Source of the DNA: Deinococcus ruber
GTDB lineage: Bacteria > Deinococcota > Deinococci > Deinococcales > Deinococcaceae
Assembly: GCF_014648095.1 (NCBI RefSeq)
Contig: NZ_BMQL01000003.1
Location: forward strand, 62,001-126,000
DNA length: 64,000 nt
Direction: 5' to 3'
The position numbers were made by a program, and so were the translations under genes. The notes below the pieces were generated by a model that was not told the origin of the DNA, searched no databases, and saw nothing but the letters and a program-made list of their open reading frames with translations. Of this stretch, positions 43,560 to 52,701 are shown in pieces; position 1 is the stretch's first letter; each line of letters begins with the position of its first letter.

Positions 43560-44822
43560 CTAGGTCTGCGGCTTGACGGCTTCTTCGTTGACCTTTGCCA
43601 CCAGCCGACCCATGCTCAGGCCCTGAACCACAATCGAGAAGACCACCACCACGTATGTGAGTACCAGAAACAGTGTCTGCGTGTTGCCGGGCGGCATGCT
43701 GAAGGCCAGCGCCACCGCGATGCCGCCGCGCAGCCCTCCCCAGGTCATGATCTGTGAGGTGAACGGGGTGAAATCGTAGTGGCGGCGCAGCACCACCATC
43801 GGCAGCCGCACACTGACGGCCCGCGCTGCCAGCACGATGACGACGCACGCCAGCCCCAGCAGCAGGCTTTTCAGCGAGAAGTTGACGGCCACCGCTTCCA
43901 GCGCGATCAGTACGAAGAGGCCGACGTTCAGCACCTCTTCCGTCAGGTGCCAGAAGGCGTCGAAATGGGGTCGGGAGGCATCTGAGACGATGCCGCGTTC
44001 TCTGACCCGTCCGATCAGCAGGCCCGCGACCACCATCGCCAGCGGCCCCGACACGCCCAGCCAGCTCGCCAGCAGATTGCCGCCCGTGACCACTGCCAGG
44101 GTCAGTAGCACTTCGGTCAGGTAGTCATCGACCTGCCGCAGCAGCCACCACGCAGCCAGACCCAGCAGCCAGCCGAAAAACGCGCCGCCCACCGCTTCCT
44201 GAAGAAAGAGCCGCAGCACGTCGAGTACGCCCGTGACCTCGTGGTGACTGCTGCCGAACGCCAGCGCGGCCAGAATAGTGAAGGCCACCACGCCCACGCC
44301 GTCATTGAACAGCGACTCGCCCGCGATCAGCGATTCGAGTCTGGCAGGAACGCGGGCGCGTTTGAGCAGGTCGAGCACCGCCACCGGGTCGGTGGGCGAA
44401 ATGATGGCCCCGAACAGCAGTGCCAGCAGTGGCGAGACGTGCAGCCCGGCCACGTCCAGCAGCAGATACACCAGTGCGCCCACCAGCACGATAGACAGGG
44501 CCGTCGAAACCAGCGCAAAGGTCAGCACCGCGCCGCGCTGTTTCAGGAGCACGTCGGTATTCAGGCCCAGCGCTCCGGCAAACAGCAGAAAACTCAGGAC
44601 GCCCTGAAACAGCACGTCGTTGAACTTGACGCCTGCCAGCACCGACACGGCTTCCCGCGCCGGAGCCACACCCAGCCCGGCCAGCGCCGACGTGACCACC
44701 GCCAGCAACAGGCCGACGATCACCACGCCCACCGTCACGGGCAATTTCAGAAACCGGGTGTTCAGATACGCACACAGGGCGGTCAGGCTGACCAGCAGGG
44801 AGGTCAGAGCAAAAACGTTCAT
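43560..44822 (-). CDS. Na+/H+ antiporter, CPA1 (NhaP-like)
   Basis: 420 aa, about twelve membrane segments. LLFGAIISPTDPVAVLDLLKR and LIAGESLFNDGVGVVAFTIL are the CPA1 motifs with the ion-binding Asp; TWGGLRGGIAVALAFSM is the conserved late motif. Exchanges Na+ (or K+) for protons. ATG 44822 has GGAGG inside a 12-bp palindrome (ACCTCCGGAGGT). About 110 nt of structured leader precede it. A longer frame upstream is not supported. Confidence 0.9.
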   Translation of the reverse strand: MNVFALTSLLVSLTALCAYLNTRFLKLPVTVGVVIVGLLLAVVTSALAGLGVAPAREAVSVLAGVKFNDVLFQGVLSFLLFAGALGLNTDVLLKQRGAVLTFALVSTALSIVLVGALVYLLLDVAGLHVSPLLALLFGAIISPTDPVAVLDLLKRARVPARLESLIAGESLFNDGVGVVAFTILAALAFGSSHHEVTGVLDVLRLFLQEAVGGAFFGWLLGLAAWWLLRQVDDYLTEVLLTLAVVTGGNLLASWLGVSGPLAMVVAGLLIGRVRERGIVSDASRPHFDAFWHLTEEVLNVGLFVLIALEAVAVNFSLKSLLLGLACVVIVLAARAVSVRLPMVVLRRHYDFTPFTSQIMTWGGLRGGIAVALAFSMPPGNTQTLFLVLTYVVVVFSIVVQGLSMGRLVAKVNEEAVKPQT

Positions 44823-44945
44823 GGCAACCTCCGGAGGTGAGAGACAAAAAAACAGGCGAAGCCGATTTGAGCAGACTCCACCAGTTCGACCTATGGGGGT
44901 CGGCCCCGGCTGCCCGAGCAGCGTCACGTCTTTGAGGTCAGTATA
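44823..44945 (-). promoter_or_regulatory. Promoter and structured 5' leader of the antiporter gene
   Basis: TATACT (minus, 44945-44940) is the -10 candidate. The leader can form CTGC-tcgg-GCAG and GGGG-ccga-CCCC hairpins inside an AGAC/GTCT closing stem, then CAAA..GGC-ttc-GCC..TTTG with seven T, a weak terminator, and finally the palindrome covering the ribosome site. It does not match fluoride, c-di-AMP or yybP consensus that I can recall. Confidence 0.45.
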
Positions 44946-45004
44946 GCCGGGTTTTTTGCGGGCTGCCTGTAGCTCGGTGCTGCTATTGCGAAATAATGTG
45001 AGTA

Positions 45005-45057
45005 TTGCATAATGCAAAAAAAAGATAATTGACAAATAGAAGTATATGGCCGAGAAT
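45005..45057 (+). promoter_or_regulatory. marR promoter and candidate MarR operator
   Basis: TTGACA (45029-45034), 17-nt spacer, GAGAAT (45052-45057), then 6 nt to ATG 45064. Twelve bases upstream of the -35 lies the perfect palindrome TTGCATAATGCAA (45005-45017), with a partial copy around 44994, suitable for a winged-helix dimer. Confidence 0.65.
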
Positions 45058-45063
45058 AGCGGC

Positions 45064-45579
45064 ATGACGAACGCTTCTCCTCCGCCCATTCCTCCCTCCG
45101 CCCTGAGCGACGACGAGATCAGCCGCTTTCTGCGCGGCATCTGGCGCTTCAATCAGGCGCTGGGTCAGATTCTCAAGCCCAAACTGGAGCAGCAGTACGG
45201 TATCGATCCCAAGGAGTATTACCTGCTGCACAGCATCGCCCGGGGCGCGGTGTATCCCAAGGTGCTGGCCGATACGCTGCACCTGCCCTTCAGTCTGGTC
45301 AGCCGCCACCTCGACACACTCAGCAAGGCCGGGCTGCTGATGCGCCAGCTCGACCCCGAAGATTCCCGCCGGGTGCGCCTGACCCTGACACCGCTGGGCG
45401 AAGAGGTGCTTCAGGGCGTGCGCGACGTGGTGCACCGCAGCGCCTCCGAGCGGCTGCGCGGCCTGGACAGCGCGGCGCTGGAAACCCTGATGCACGCCAT
45501 TGATCTGATCAGTGGCGACGCCGACGCTGCACCCTTCACCGCTCCATCTTCCGAGCCGCTTTCCGAGGTAGAAGCATGA
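45064..45579 (+). CDS. MarR-family transcriptional regulator
   Basis: 171 aa winged-helix repressor. [22 protein letters not shown] is the dimer helix, [21 protein letters not shown] and [20 protein letters not shown] the DNA-recognition part, [16 protein letters not shown] the wing. ATG 45064 is favoured over 45046 because the promoter places the -10 only 6 nt before it. Its stop overlaps the start of the DHA2 exporter (ATGA), the standard regulator-efflux pair; the regulator likely represses the operon and responds to a drug or phenolic. Confidence 0.9.
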   Translation: MTNASPPPIPPSALSDDEISRFLRGIWRFNQALGQILKPKLEQQYGIDPKEYYLLHSIARGAVYPKVLADTLHLPFSLVSRHLDTLSKAGLLMRQLDPEDSRRVRLTLTPLGEEVLQGVRDVVHRSASERLRGLDSAALETLMHAIDLISGDADAAPFTAPSSEPLSEVEA

Positions 45580-47675
45580 CCACCCGTTCCAACACTTCTT
45601 CGGTGCCCGCGCCCCCCGAGACGGCGGCTGCACCCTCGCCCGCCTTTATTCCCAGCTTCACCCAGCAGGAAAAGACCATCACGCTGGTCGCCCTGATGGT
45701 GGTGTTTCTGCTCAGTGCCCTCGATCAGACCATCGTGAGCACCGCCATGCCGCGCATCATCGCGCAGCTTCACGGGCTGAATCTGTACAGCTGGGTCACG
45801 ACCGCGTATCTGCTCGCCAGCACCGTCATGGTGCCGATTTACGGCAAACTGGGCGACCTGTTCGGGCGCAAACCCATTCTGGTGGTCGGCGTCTCGCTCT
45901 TTCTGATCGGCTCGGCGCTGTGCGGCATGGCCGGAGAACCCTTTCTGGGCAACCTGTTCGGCGGCGGCATGGTGCAGCTCATCGTGTTCCGGGCCTTTCA
46001 GGGGCTGGGCGGCGCGGCGCTGTTCACCAGTGCGTTTGCCATCCTGGCCGACATGTACCCGCCTGCCGAACGCGCCAAATTCGGCGGTCTGTTCGGCGCG
46101 GTCTTCGGACTGGCGAGCGTGATTGGCCCGGCCATCGGCGGCTTTCTGACCGACCACGGCACCGCCACGCTGCTGGGCTACCACATCGAGGGCTGGCGCT
46201 GGGTGTTTTACGTCAATCTGCCGCTGGGCATCCTCAGCCTGTTCATGATCCTGGTCAAGATGCCCAGCCTGACGCACAAGGCCACCGGAAAAATCGACTT
46301 CCTGGGCGCGGCCCTGATCATTCTGACCACCGTGCCGCTGCTGCTGGCCCTGACCTGGGGCGGCACCACCTACGCCTGGGGAAGCGCCCGCATCGTGGGC
46401 CTGCTGGCCCTGAGCGCTGTCAGCCTGCTGCTGTTCCTGTGGGCCGAAACGCGCACCAAAGACCCGATTCTGCCGCTCGAACTGTTCCGCCTGCCGGTCT
46501 TCGCGCTGTCCAATCTGGCGGCCTTCGTGATCGGCATGGCCTTTCTGGGCGTCGTGATGTTCCTGCCGCTGTTCATGCAGCTCGTGCTGGGCATCAGCGC
46601 CACCAACAGCGGCTTCTCGCTGCTGCCCCTGATGCTGGGTCTGATTCTGGCGTCGGTGCTGTCGGGTACGCTGGTGGCCCGCACCGGCAAGTACAAGCCC
46701 TTCATGATCGGCGGCGGCCTGATTCTGCTGCTGGGCGTGTGGCTGCTGACGGGTATCGGCGTTCATACAACCCAGCTCGATCTGGCGTGGCGGATGTTCG
46801 TGGTGGGGCTGGGGCTGGGGCCGAGTCAGAGCCTGTATAATCTGGCGGTTCAGAACGCCGTCCCGCGTCATCAGATGGGCGTGGCGACCAGCAGCAGCCA
46901 GTTTTTCCGGCAGATCGGCAGCACCATCGGCACCGCCATCTTCGGCGCACTCCTGATCAGCAATCTGTCGGTGCAGCTTCCCAAGTACCTGCCCGCCACC
47001 GCGCACGTCGATACCAGCAGCATCAATATGGGCAGCCTGATGGGCGGCGGCAAGCAGAACAGCAACGATCAGGTTGCGGCGGCAGTCAACGCGCAGTACG
47101 CCCAGATCGAGAAGGCGTTCCGGGGCGACGCGGCGGCGACGGCAGCGATTCTCGCCAACCCGCAGACGCCCGCCGAACTCAAGACCTCGCTGCAAAACGG
47201 CGGCCTGAAAGCCAAGGTACACGTGCAGCTCGTGAATCAGGCGGCGGCGTTAGAGCGGGCATTGGCGGGCGGTGAGGCCGGGCGTCAGGCGCTGCTCAAG
47301 ACGAACCTTCCCGCCGCGCTGAAAACCCAGCTTCAGGCCATTCCCGCTGCGGCGCTCGCCACCCCGCAGGCAGCGCAGGCCACCGCAAAACAGGCGTCGG
47401 CGGCGCTGCTGGCCCAGGAACCGCAGGCGGTGGAGGCGGCGACCACTCAGGCGCTCGTACAGGTGAAGTCGGCCCTCACGACGCAGGCGGCCAAGGTCGC
47501 CAGGCAGGTGGAGGACGGCACCAAGCAGGCGTTCTCGCACTCGGTCACGGCGATGTTCGGCACCAGCATTTTCATCATCCTGATCGGTTTCATCATCACG
47601 CTGTTCATTCCCGGTCTGCCACTGCGCCAGAACGCGCCCAAAGACGGTGAAGCGGCTCCGGTGGCGGCGCACTGA
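45576..47675 (+). CDS. DHA2-family (EmrB/QacA) MFS multidrug exporter with large extracytoplasmic insert
   Basis: 699 aa, longer than the usual 480-520. Fourteen transmembrane segments; motif [17 protein letters not shown], motif C-like [17 protein letters not shown], the opening [22 protein letters not shown]. Between the penultimate and last helices (about residues 470-645) lies an Ala/Gln/Lys-rich, helical-looking insert with repeats such as [15 protein letters not shown] and [20 protein letters not shown]. The last helix is [19 protein letters not shown]. Translationally coupled to marR. Substrate unknown. Confidence 0.9.
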   Translation: MTTRSNTSSVPAPPETAAAPSPAFIPSFTQQEKTITLVALMVVFLLSALDQTIVSTAMPRIIAQLHGLNLYSWVTTAYLLASTVMVPIYGKLGDLFGRKPILVVGVSLFLIGSALCGMAGEPFLGNLFGGGMVQLIVFRAFQGLGGAALFTSAFAILADMYPPAERAKFGGLFGAVFGLASVIGPAIGGFLTDHGTATLLGYHIEGWRWVFYVNLPLGILSLFMILVKMPSLTHKATGKIDFLGAALIILTTVPLLLALTWGGTTYAWGSARIVGLLALSAVSLLLFLWAETRTKDPILPLELFRLPVFALSNLAAFVIGMAFLGVVMFLPLFMQLVLGISATNSGFSLLPLMLGLILASVLSGTLVARTGKYKPFMIGGGLILLLGVWLLTGIGVHTTQLDLAWRMFVVGLGLGPSQSLYNLAVQNAVPRHQMGVATSSSQFFRQIGSTIGTAIFGALLISNLSVQLPKYLPATAHVDTSSINMGSLMGGGKQNSNDQVAAAVNAQYAQIEKAFRGDAAATAAILANPQTPAELKTSLQNGGLKAKVHVQLVNQAAALERALAGGEAGRQALLKTNLPAALKTQLQAIPAAALATPQAAQATAKQASAALLAQEPQAVEAATTQALVQVKSALTTQAAKVARQVEDGTKQAFSHSVTAMFGTSIFIILIGFIITLFIPGLPLRQNAPKDGEAAPVAAH

Positions 47676-47719
47676 CCGCCGTACCCTGAAGCTTCATTCT
47701 TAAAAATCACCTGATTCTG

Positions 47720-47750
47720 AAGTGGCCCTGCCGATGTGGTGGGGCCACTT
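47720..47750 (+). terminator. Terminator after the DHA2 exporter
   Basis: AAGTGGCCC and its complement with a 13-nt apical part, followed by TCTGCTG, 44 nt past the stop. Confidence 0.7.
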
Positions 47751-47839
47751 TCTGCTGTCAACGGTTGCCGCCCCTGTGTGTGCTGCGGGCGTTCCTGCCG
47801 CCACTCTTCTCCTGACCAACTCTGCGTATCATGCAGCCC

Positions 47840-48907
<1,068 letters not shown>

Positions 48908-49080
48908 GCTCTGAGCTATGGGCTATAGGCCGTGAGCTATGGGCCACAGCCAATGCCTTCCCCAGCCGTTGACCTGCCAGCCCCTCTTCAGGGGGGGCCG
49001 CCGCGTCAGCGGCTGGGGGGTGCTATGAGCGCAGCGAATCTCTGTTGCCCATAGCCCACAGCTTAAGGCCCATAGCCTTT
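48908..49080. repeat. Inverted-repeat intergenic element, second type
   Basis: Outer arms are decayed repeats of GAGCTATGGGCTATAGGC (48913-48954) and, inverted, GCCCATAGCCCACAGC plus GGCCCATAGCC (49047-49078). Inside is GGGGGGCCGCCGCGTCAGCG-type sequence ending in GGCTGGGGGG, strongly GC-rich and self-complementary. No gene. It fills the gap between aguA and the convergent K+ channel gene. Confidence 0.65.
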
Positions 49081-49082
49081 TC

Positions 49083-50012
49083 CTACCTGCCGCCCGCCGC
49101 CGCCACCTCACGGGCTGTTCCGGCAAGCAGCAGCGTATCGGTGGGCCGCAGCAGCTCGTCTGGCTGAGCACGCAGCGGGTGGCCGTCGCGCCAGATGGCG
49201 ACCACCAGTGCGCCGCTGCGCTGCCCGAAAGCTTCCACACTGCGGCCCACATCCGGCTCCGGCACGGCGATCTCGCGCACCGTGAAGTGGTCGGAAGCCG
49301 CCGTGCCGTGCAGAAACTGTGCCAGATGCGGAGCCAACATCAGGCCAGCGATGCGGTTGCCGCTGAGCTGATACGGATTGACCACCTCGCTGGCCCCGGC
49401 ACGGCGCATCTTGCGGGCCGCGCTCTCATCGCTGGCCCGCGCAATGATGGTGAGTTGCGGCATCAGGCTGCGGGCCGACAGCACCACATACAAGTTGGCC
49501 GGGTCACTGCTGATGACGCTCACCAGTGCGGCGGCCTTTTCCAGCCCGGCCCGCTTGAGCACTTCCTCATCGGTGGCGTCGCCCTCCAGCGTGTGCAGCC
49601 CGTGTGAGGCCGCCAGCGCCAGCCGCTCGGGGTTGTCGTCGACCACGATCACGGTGCGGCCCGCGCTCAGCAGCGCCGCGCCCACTGCTTCCCCGACCTG
49701 TCCGTAACCGCACACCACCGTATGATCTTTCAGCATTCGCAGTCGCCGCTCCTTTCTGCGCTTCAGGGTCGCCGGATCGAGCACGCCGCGCAGGGTACTT
49801 TCGGCCAGCAGACTCAGCAGGTACAGCATCAGGCCGATGCCCGCCACCATCAGCACGTTGGTAAACGCCTTGCCTGCCGGATGCAGCGGATGAACCTCTC
49901 CAAAGCCCACGGTGGTCAGCACCATCAGGGTCATGTACACGCTGTCCGACCAGTCCCATCCCTCGATGAAGTGATAGCCGCTGCTGCTGACACCGATCAG
50001 CAGAGCCAGCAT
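49083..50012 (-). CDS. Two-TM potassium channel with RCK/TrkA-N domain; start uncertain
   Basis: 309 aa from ATG 50012. Selectivity filter and pore: YMTLMVLTTVGFGEVHPL; second helix AFTNVLMVAGIGLMLYLLSLL. RCK domain: HTVVCGYGQVGEAVGAAL (Rossmann), VIVVDDNPERLALA, LEGDATDEEVL, then a TrkA-C part. ATG 50012 lies inside the expected first membrane helix; the frame stays open upstream (VRPVWLLLMLALLIG) but has no start until GTG 50141. A Shine-Dalgarno (AGGAGG) instead serves an 8-codon ORF (50038-50012) whose stop overlaps this ATG as TGATG. Either coupling or a start-region frameshift. Confidence 0.8.
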   Translation of the reverse strand: MLALLIGVSSSGYHFIEGWDWSDSVYMTLMVLTTVGFGEVHPLHPAGKAFTNVLMVAGIGLMLYLLSLLAESTLRGVLDPATLKRRKERRLRMLKDHTVVCGYGQVGEAVGAALLSAGRTVIVVDDNPERLALAASHGLHTLEGDATDEEVLKRAGLEKAAALVSVISSDPANLYVVLSARSLMPQLTIIARASDESAARKMRRAGASEVVNPYQLSGNRIAGLMLAPHLAQFLHGTAASDHFTVREIAVPEPDVGRSVEAFGQRSGALVVAIWRDGHPLRAQPDELLRPTDTLLLAGTAREVAAAGGR

Positions 50013-50038
50013 CAGCAGCAGCCAGACCGGGCGTACAT
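50012..50038 (-). CDS. 8-codon mini-ORF coupled to the K+ channel gene
   Basis: ATG 50038 follows AGGAGG at 4 nt and reads MYARSGCC; its TGA shares a base with the ATG of the channel gene (TGATG). It may be a true coupling ORF or the displaced 5' end of the channel gene after a small indel. Confidence 0.35.
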   Translation of the reverse strand: MYARSGCC

Positions 50039-50131
50039 TTCCCCTCCTGCACAGTATGAACCGTGAATAAAGACAGCGTGCAGGGTGCGGCGGTGGGAAT
50101 CGGGCCAGAAGATTTCGGGTACGCTCGGGGT

Positions 50132-51022
50132 ATGACCACACCCGCCTCTGTCAACCTTGCCGTGATTCAGATGCACATGACCGATACCCTCGAAGACAAC
50201 CTCAGCCGCGCCGAGGCGCATGTACGTGACGCTGCCCGGCAGGGAGCCAACGTCGTGCTGCTGCCGGAACTCTTCGAGAATCTGTATTTCTGTCAGGTCG
50301 AGCGCGAGGAGTATTTCGCGCTGGCCCACCCCGTCCAGAACCATCCGTTTCTGGGCCGTTTTCAGAATCTGGCCGCCGAACTGGGCGTGGTGCTGCCCGT
50401 CAGCTTCTTCGAGGCGGCGGGGCAGGCGCATTACAACAGTCTGGCGACCATCGACGCCGACGGCACGCTGCTGGGCGTGTACCGCAAGAGCCACATTCCC
50501 GATGGCCCCGGCTACGAGGAAAAGTACTATTTCAACGGCGGCGATACCGGCTTCAAGGTCTGGGACACCCGGTACGGGCGGGTGGGCGTGGGTATCTGCT
50601 GGGATCAGTGGTATCCGGAAACCGCCCGCGCCATGATGCTGCTGGGAGCAGACTTCCTGCTGTACCCGACCGCCATCGGCAGCGAACCCGCCGAGGTCGA
50701 AACGCCCAACAACCAATCGATGTGGCAGCGGGCGATGCAGGGCCACGCGGTCAGCAACAGCAGCTATGTGGCGGCTGCCAACCGCACCGGGAAGGAGATT
50801 GTCGGCGGTCTGGAGCAGACGTATTACGGTCACGCCTTCATTGCCAATTACACCGGGGAGATCGTGGCGGAATTCGGCGCGGACGAAGAAGGAGCGCTGC
50901 TGCACGCGCTGAATCTGATCGAAGCTCGGCGGTTCAGGGCGGGCATGGGCTTTTTCCGAGACCGCAGGCCAGAACTGTACGGCCCGCTGATGACGCTCGA
51001 CGGTCATACCCGGCGCGGCTGA
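50132..51022 (+). CDS. aguB: N-carbamoylputrescine amidase
   Basis: 296 aa nitrilase-superfamily enzyme that makes putrescine from N-carbamoylputrescine. Catalytic triad: Glu in VVLLPELFENLYFC, Lys in GVYRKSHIPDGPGYEEKYYF, Cys in GVGICWDQWYPETARAM. The segment GPGYEEKYYFNGGDTGF is characteristic of AguB. TACGCT 6 nt before ATG 50132 marks a leaderless start. Forms a pathway with aguA, separated from it by the convergent K+ channel gene. Confidence 0.94.
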   Translation: MTTPASVNLAVIQMHMTDTLEDNLSRAEAHVRDAARQGANVVLLPELFENLYFCQVEREEYFALAHPVQNHPFLGRFQNLAAELGVVLPVSFFEAAGQAHYNSLATIDADGTLLGVYRKSHIPDGPGYEEKYYFNGGDTGFKVWDTRYGRVGVGICWDQWYPETARAMMLLGADFLLYPTAIGSEPAEVETPNNQSMWQRAMQGHAVSNSSYVAAANRTGKEIVGGLEQTYYGHAFIANYTGEIVAEFGADEEGALLHALNLIEARRFRAGMGFFRDRRPELYGPLMTLDGHTRRG

Positions 51023-51146
51023 CTGTACGCCGCGCCTCAGTGTCGGCGTACGCAGCTGGGAATATCAAGAAAGCCTCCAAGCGGTCTCAAGATGCACCAA
51101 GCGCATTCCCATCTGAGTGCGAGGGTTCGCCAGCACACTGTAAAGC

Positions 51147-51605
51147 ATGTTAACCAACGAACAGATCGGTGACGCCCTGCGGAAACTCTCGGGAACGCTG
51201 CGTGACGGCGAGAAGGGCTTCAGCGAGGCCGCCGAGAATGCCAAGGACAGCAGCCTGAAGAGCATGTTTTCGGAACTGAGCAGCCAGCGTGCTTCGATGG
51301 CGTCGCAGCTGGAACCGCTGGTGACGCAGTACGGCGAGACTCCGCGTGAGGGCGGCAGCGTGGGCGCGGCTCTGCACCGGACGTGGCTGAACGTGCGCGA
51401 CGCGATTACCGGGCGCGACGACGCCGCCGTGGTGGCCGAAGCTGAACGCGGCGAAGACGTGGCAAAGGGCAACTACGAGGAAGTGCTGAAAGAAGAGCTG
51501 CCCGCCGACGTTCGCAGCATGGTCGAGGCGCAGTATGCCCAGGTCAAGGCCAGCCACGACAAGGTACGCGACCTGAAGCACTCGATGGAAACGGCCAAGT
51601 CTTGA
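51147..51605 (+). CDS. PA2169-family (DUF2383) four-helix-bundle protein
   Basis: 152 aa, all helical, ferritin-like without an obvious di-iron set. The family pattern is clear: LRKLSGTLRDGEKGFSEAAE, DSSLKSMFSELSSQRASMA, GSVGAALHRTWLNVRDAITG, AEAERGEDVAKGNYEEVL and VEAQYAQVKASHDKVRDL. Members are found in stress regulons; biochemical role unknown. The next gene, with a strong ribosome site 26 nt downstream, is likely co-transcribed. Confidence 0.82.
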   Translation: MLTNEQIGDALRKLSGTLRDGEKGFSEAAENAKDSSLKSMFSELSSQRASMASQLEPLVTQYGETPREGGSVGAALHRTWLNVRDAITGRDDAAVVAEAERGEDVAKGNYEEVLKEELPADVRSMVEAQYAQVKASHDKVRDLKHSMETAKS

Positions 51606-51630
51606 GCAGCATGGCAGGAGGAAGCAGCCG

Positions 51631-52137
51631 ATGAATGTAAAGCAGACCGTGCAGGACGCCGCCGACGCGTTGGGCGAGCAGATGCAGGAGCGCAAGGCCG
51701 ACATGAAGTTCGATGCCCGCCTGAAAGCCATCGAGCGCAACCTCAACCAGGTAGACAACCGTATCGACGCGCTGGGCAAGCGCTTTCCGCGTCGGCAGGG
51801 GCCGCGCTTTCCGCTGGGTCTGGTGGTGCTGGCGGGTGTGGGCTACGCGCTCTACAATCCCTCGACCCGCAGCAAGGTCCTGGGCCTGATCGGAAACGTC
51901 AGTCCGGCAGCCCGTGACAGCGTGGAAGGTCTGATCGGCAAGACAGAAGACGCGGTAGCCGACGCACAGGGCGGGCGCGACGTGGGCAGCACGGTGAAAG
52001 ACGCGGCCCAGACCGCTGTGCAGAAAGCCAAAGACGTGACGCAGGATGTCGGCAACGACGTTCAGCGCGGCGTGGACAGGCTCTCGGACAAGGCGCAGGG
52101 CACTGCCGCGAACGTCAAGCAGGACCTGAAAAGCTGA
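51631..52137 (+). CDS. Membrane protein with LEA-like/amphipathic tail
   Basis: 168 aa. N-terminal coiled-coil (ALGEQMQERKADMKFDARL, IERNLNQVDNRIDAL), one short membrane segment (FPLGLVVLAGVGYALYNP, about 60-77), then a hydrophilic tail with repeated KxAQxAVQKAKDVTQDV-like 11-mers, the style of LEA/YtxH-type stress proteins. AGGAGG precedes the ATG. Together with the PA2169-type gene it suggests a desiccation/envelope stress unit; that is inference. Confidence 0.7.
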   Translation: MNVKQTVQDAADALGEQMQERKADMKFDARLKAIERNLNQVDNRIDALGKRFPRRQGPRFPLGLVVLAGVGYALYNPSTRSKVLGLIGNVSPAARDSVEGLIGKTEDAVADAQGGRDVGSTVKDAAQTAVQKAKDVTQDVGNDVQRGVDRLSDKAQGTAANVKQDLKS

Positions 52138-52154
52138 GCTATTCACTGTATCGG

Positions 52155-52194
52155 CAGCCCCTGAACCGCTCTGCGCTGTTCGGGGGCTGTTTTT
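52155..52194 (+). terminator. Rho-independent terminator
   Basis: CAGCCCCTGAAC pairs with GTTCGGGGGCTG (one G-T), 11-nt loop, then TTTTT. 17 nt past the 51631-52137 stop. Confidence 0.9.
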
Positions 52195-52250
52195 GGTCTG
52201 TTTTTATTAAACAGCATCTGATTTGACAGCCTTTTCTATAAAAACAGAAG

Positions 52251-52282
52251 AGCCGGACACCCTTTGCATCAGGTGTCCGGCT
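52251..52282 (-). terminator. Terminator of the ABM-domain gene
   Basis: AGCCGGACACC and complement, 10-nt loop; the minus-strand tail reads CTTCTGTTTTTA. It lies 14 nt past the minus-strand stop at 52297. Confidence 0.8.
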
Positions 52283-52296
52283 TTCTGCCCCATCCT

Positions 52297-52653
52297 TCAG
52301 TGTCCGCCGAGCGGTTTTCCCCTGGGTTCCGGCGTCAGGTCGGGGCGGCTGGAGTCCTGAAGAACCTCGTGCAACTCCAGCTTATTTGGCCCGCTGAAGG
52401 CTTCTTTGGGCAGGGTGCCGCTGCGAGCGTGGCCCTGCGTAAACGCCTCGGAAGTCGTCCAGGCGTCGAAGTCTTCGCGGCTGTTCCACACGGTCAGCAC
52501 GATATACGGGTCGCTGGGCGCAACGGGCCGCAGCACCTGATTGCTGATGAAGCCGGGCATCTGATCGACCATGCGGGCGCGGTTCAGAAAGCGCTCCTCG
52601 AAGGCGTCGGCGTGGTCGGGGTTCACGAAAATACGGTTCATCACGGTGATCAT
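52297..52653 (-). CDS. ABM-domain (IsdG/HmoB-like) monooxygenase
   Basis: 118 aa. FVNPDHADAFEERFLNRARMV, MPGFISNQVLRPV and YIVLTVWNSREDFDAWTTSEAFTQGH follow the antibiotic-biosynthesis-monooxygenase pattern, with the heme-degrading IsdG-type arrangement (Asn near the start in NRIFVNP, Trp-Ser, His late). Possibly releases iron from heme; otherwise a generic ABM protein. GGAGG precedes the ATG. The two-domain VOC gene upstream on the same strand may be co-transcribed. Confidence 0.8.
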   Translation of the reverse strand: MITVMNRIFVNPDHADAFEERFLNRARMVDQMPGFISNQVLRPVAPSDPYIVLTVWNSREDFDAWTTSEAFTQGHARSGTLPKEAFSGPNKLELHEVLQDSSRPDLTPEPRGKPLGGH

Positions 52654-52701
52654 GTCTGGCCTCCTGCTGGGCGAATGTGCCCTCAGGCTACCCCTTTTTG
52701 C

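Noticed and set aside
44823..44945. Fluoride, c-di-AMP or Mn riboswitch upstream of the antiporter
   Set aside because: The conserved sequence blocks of these classes were not found; only generic structure is claimed.
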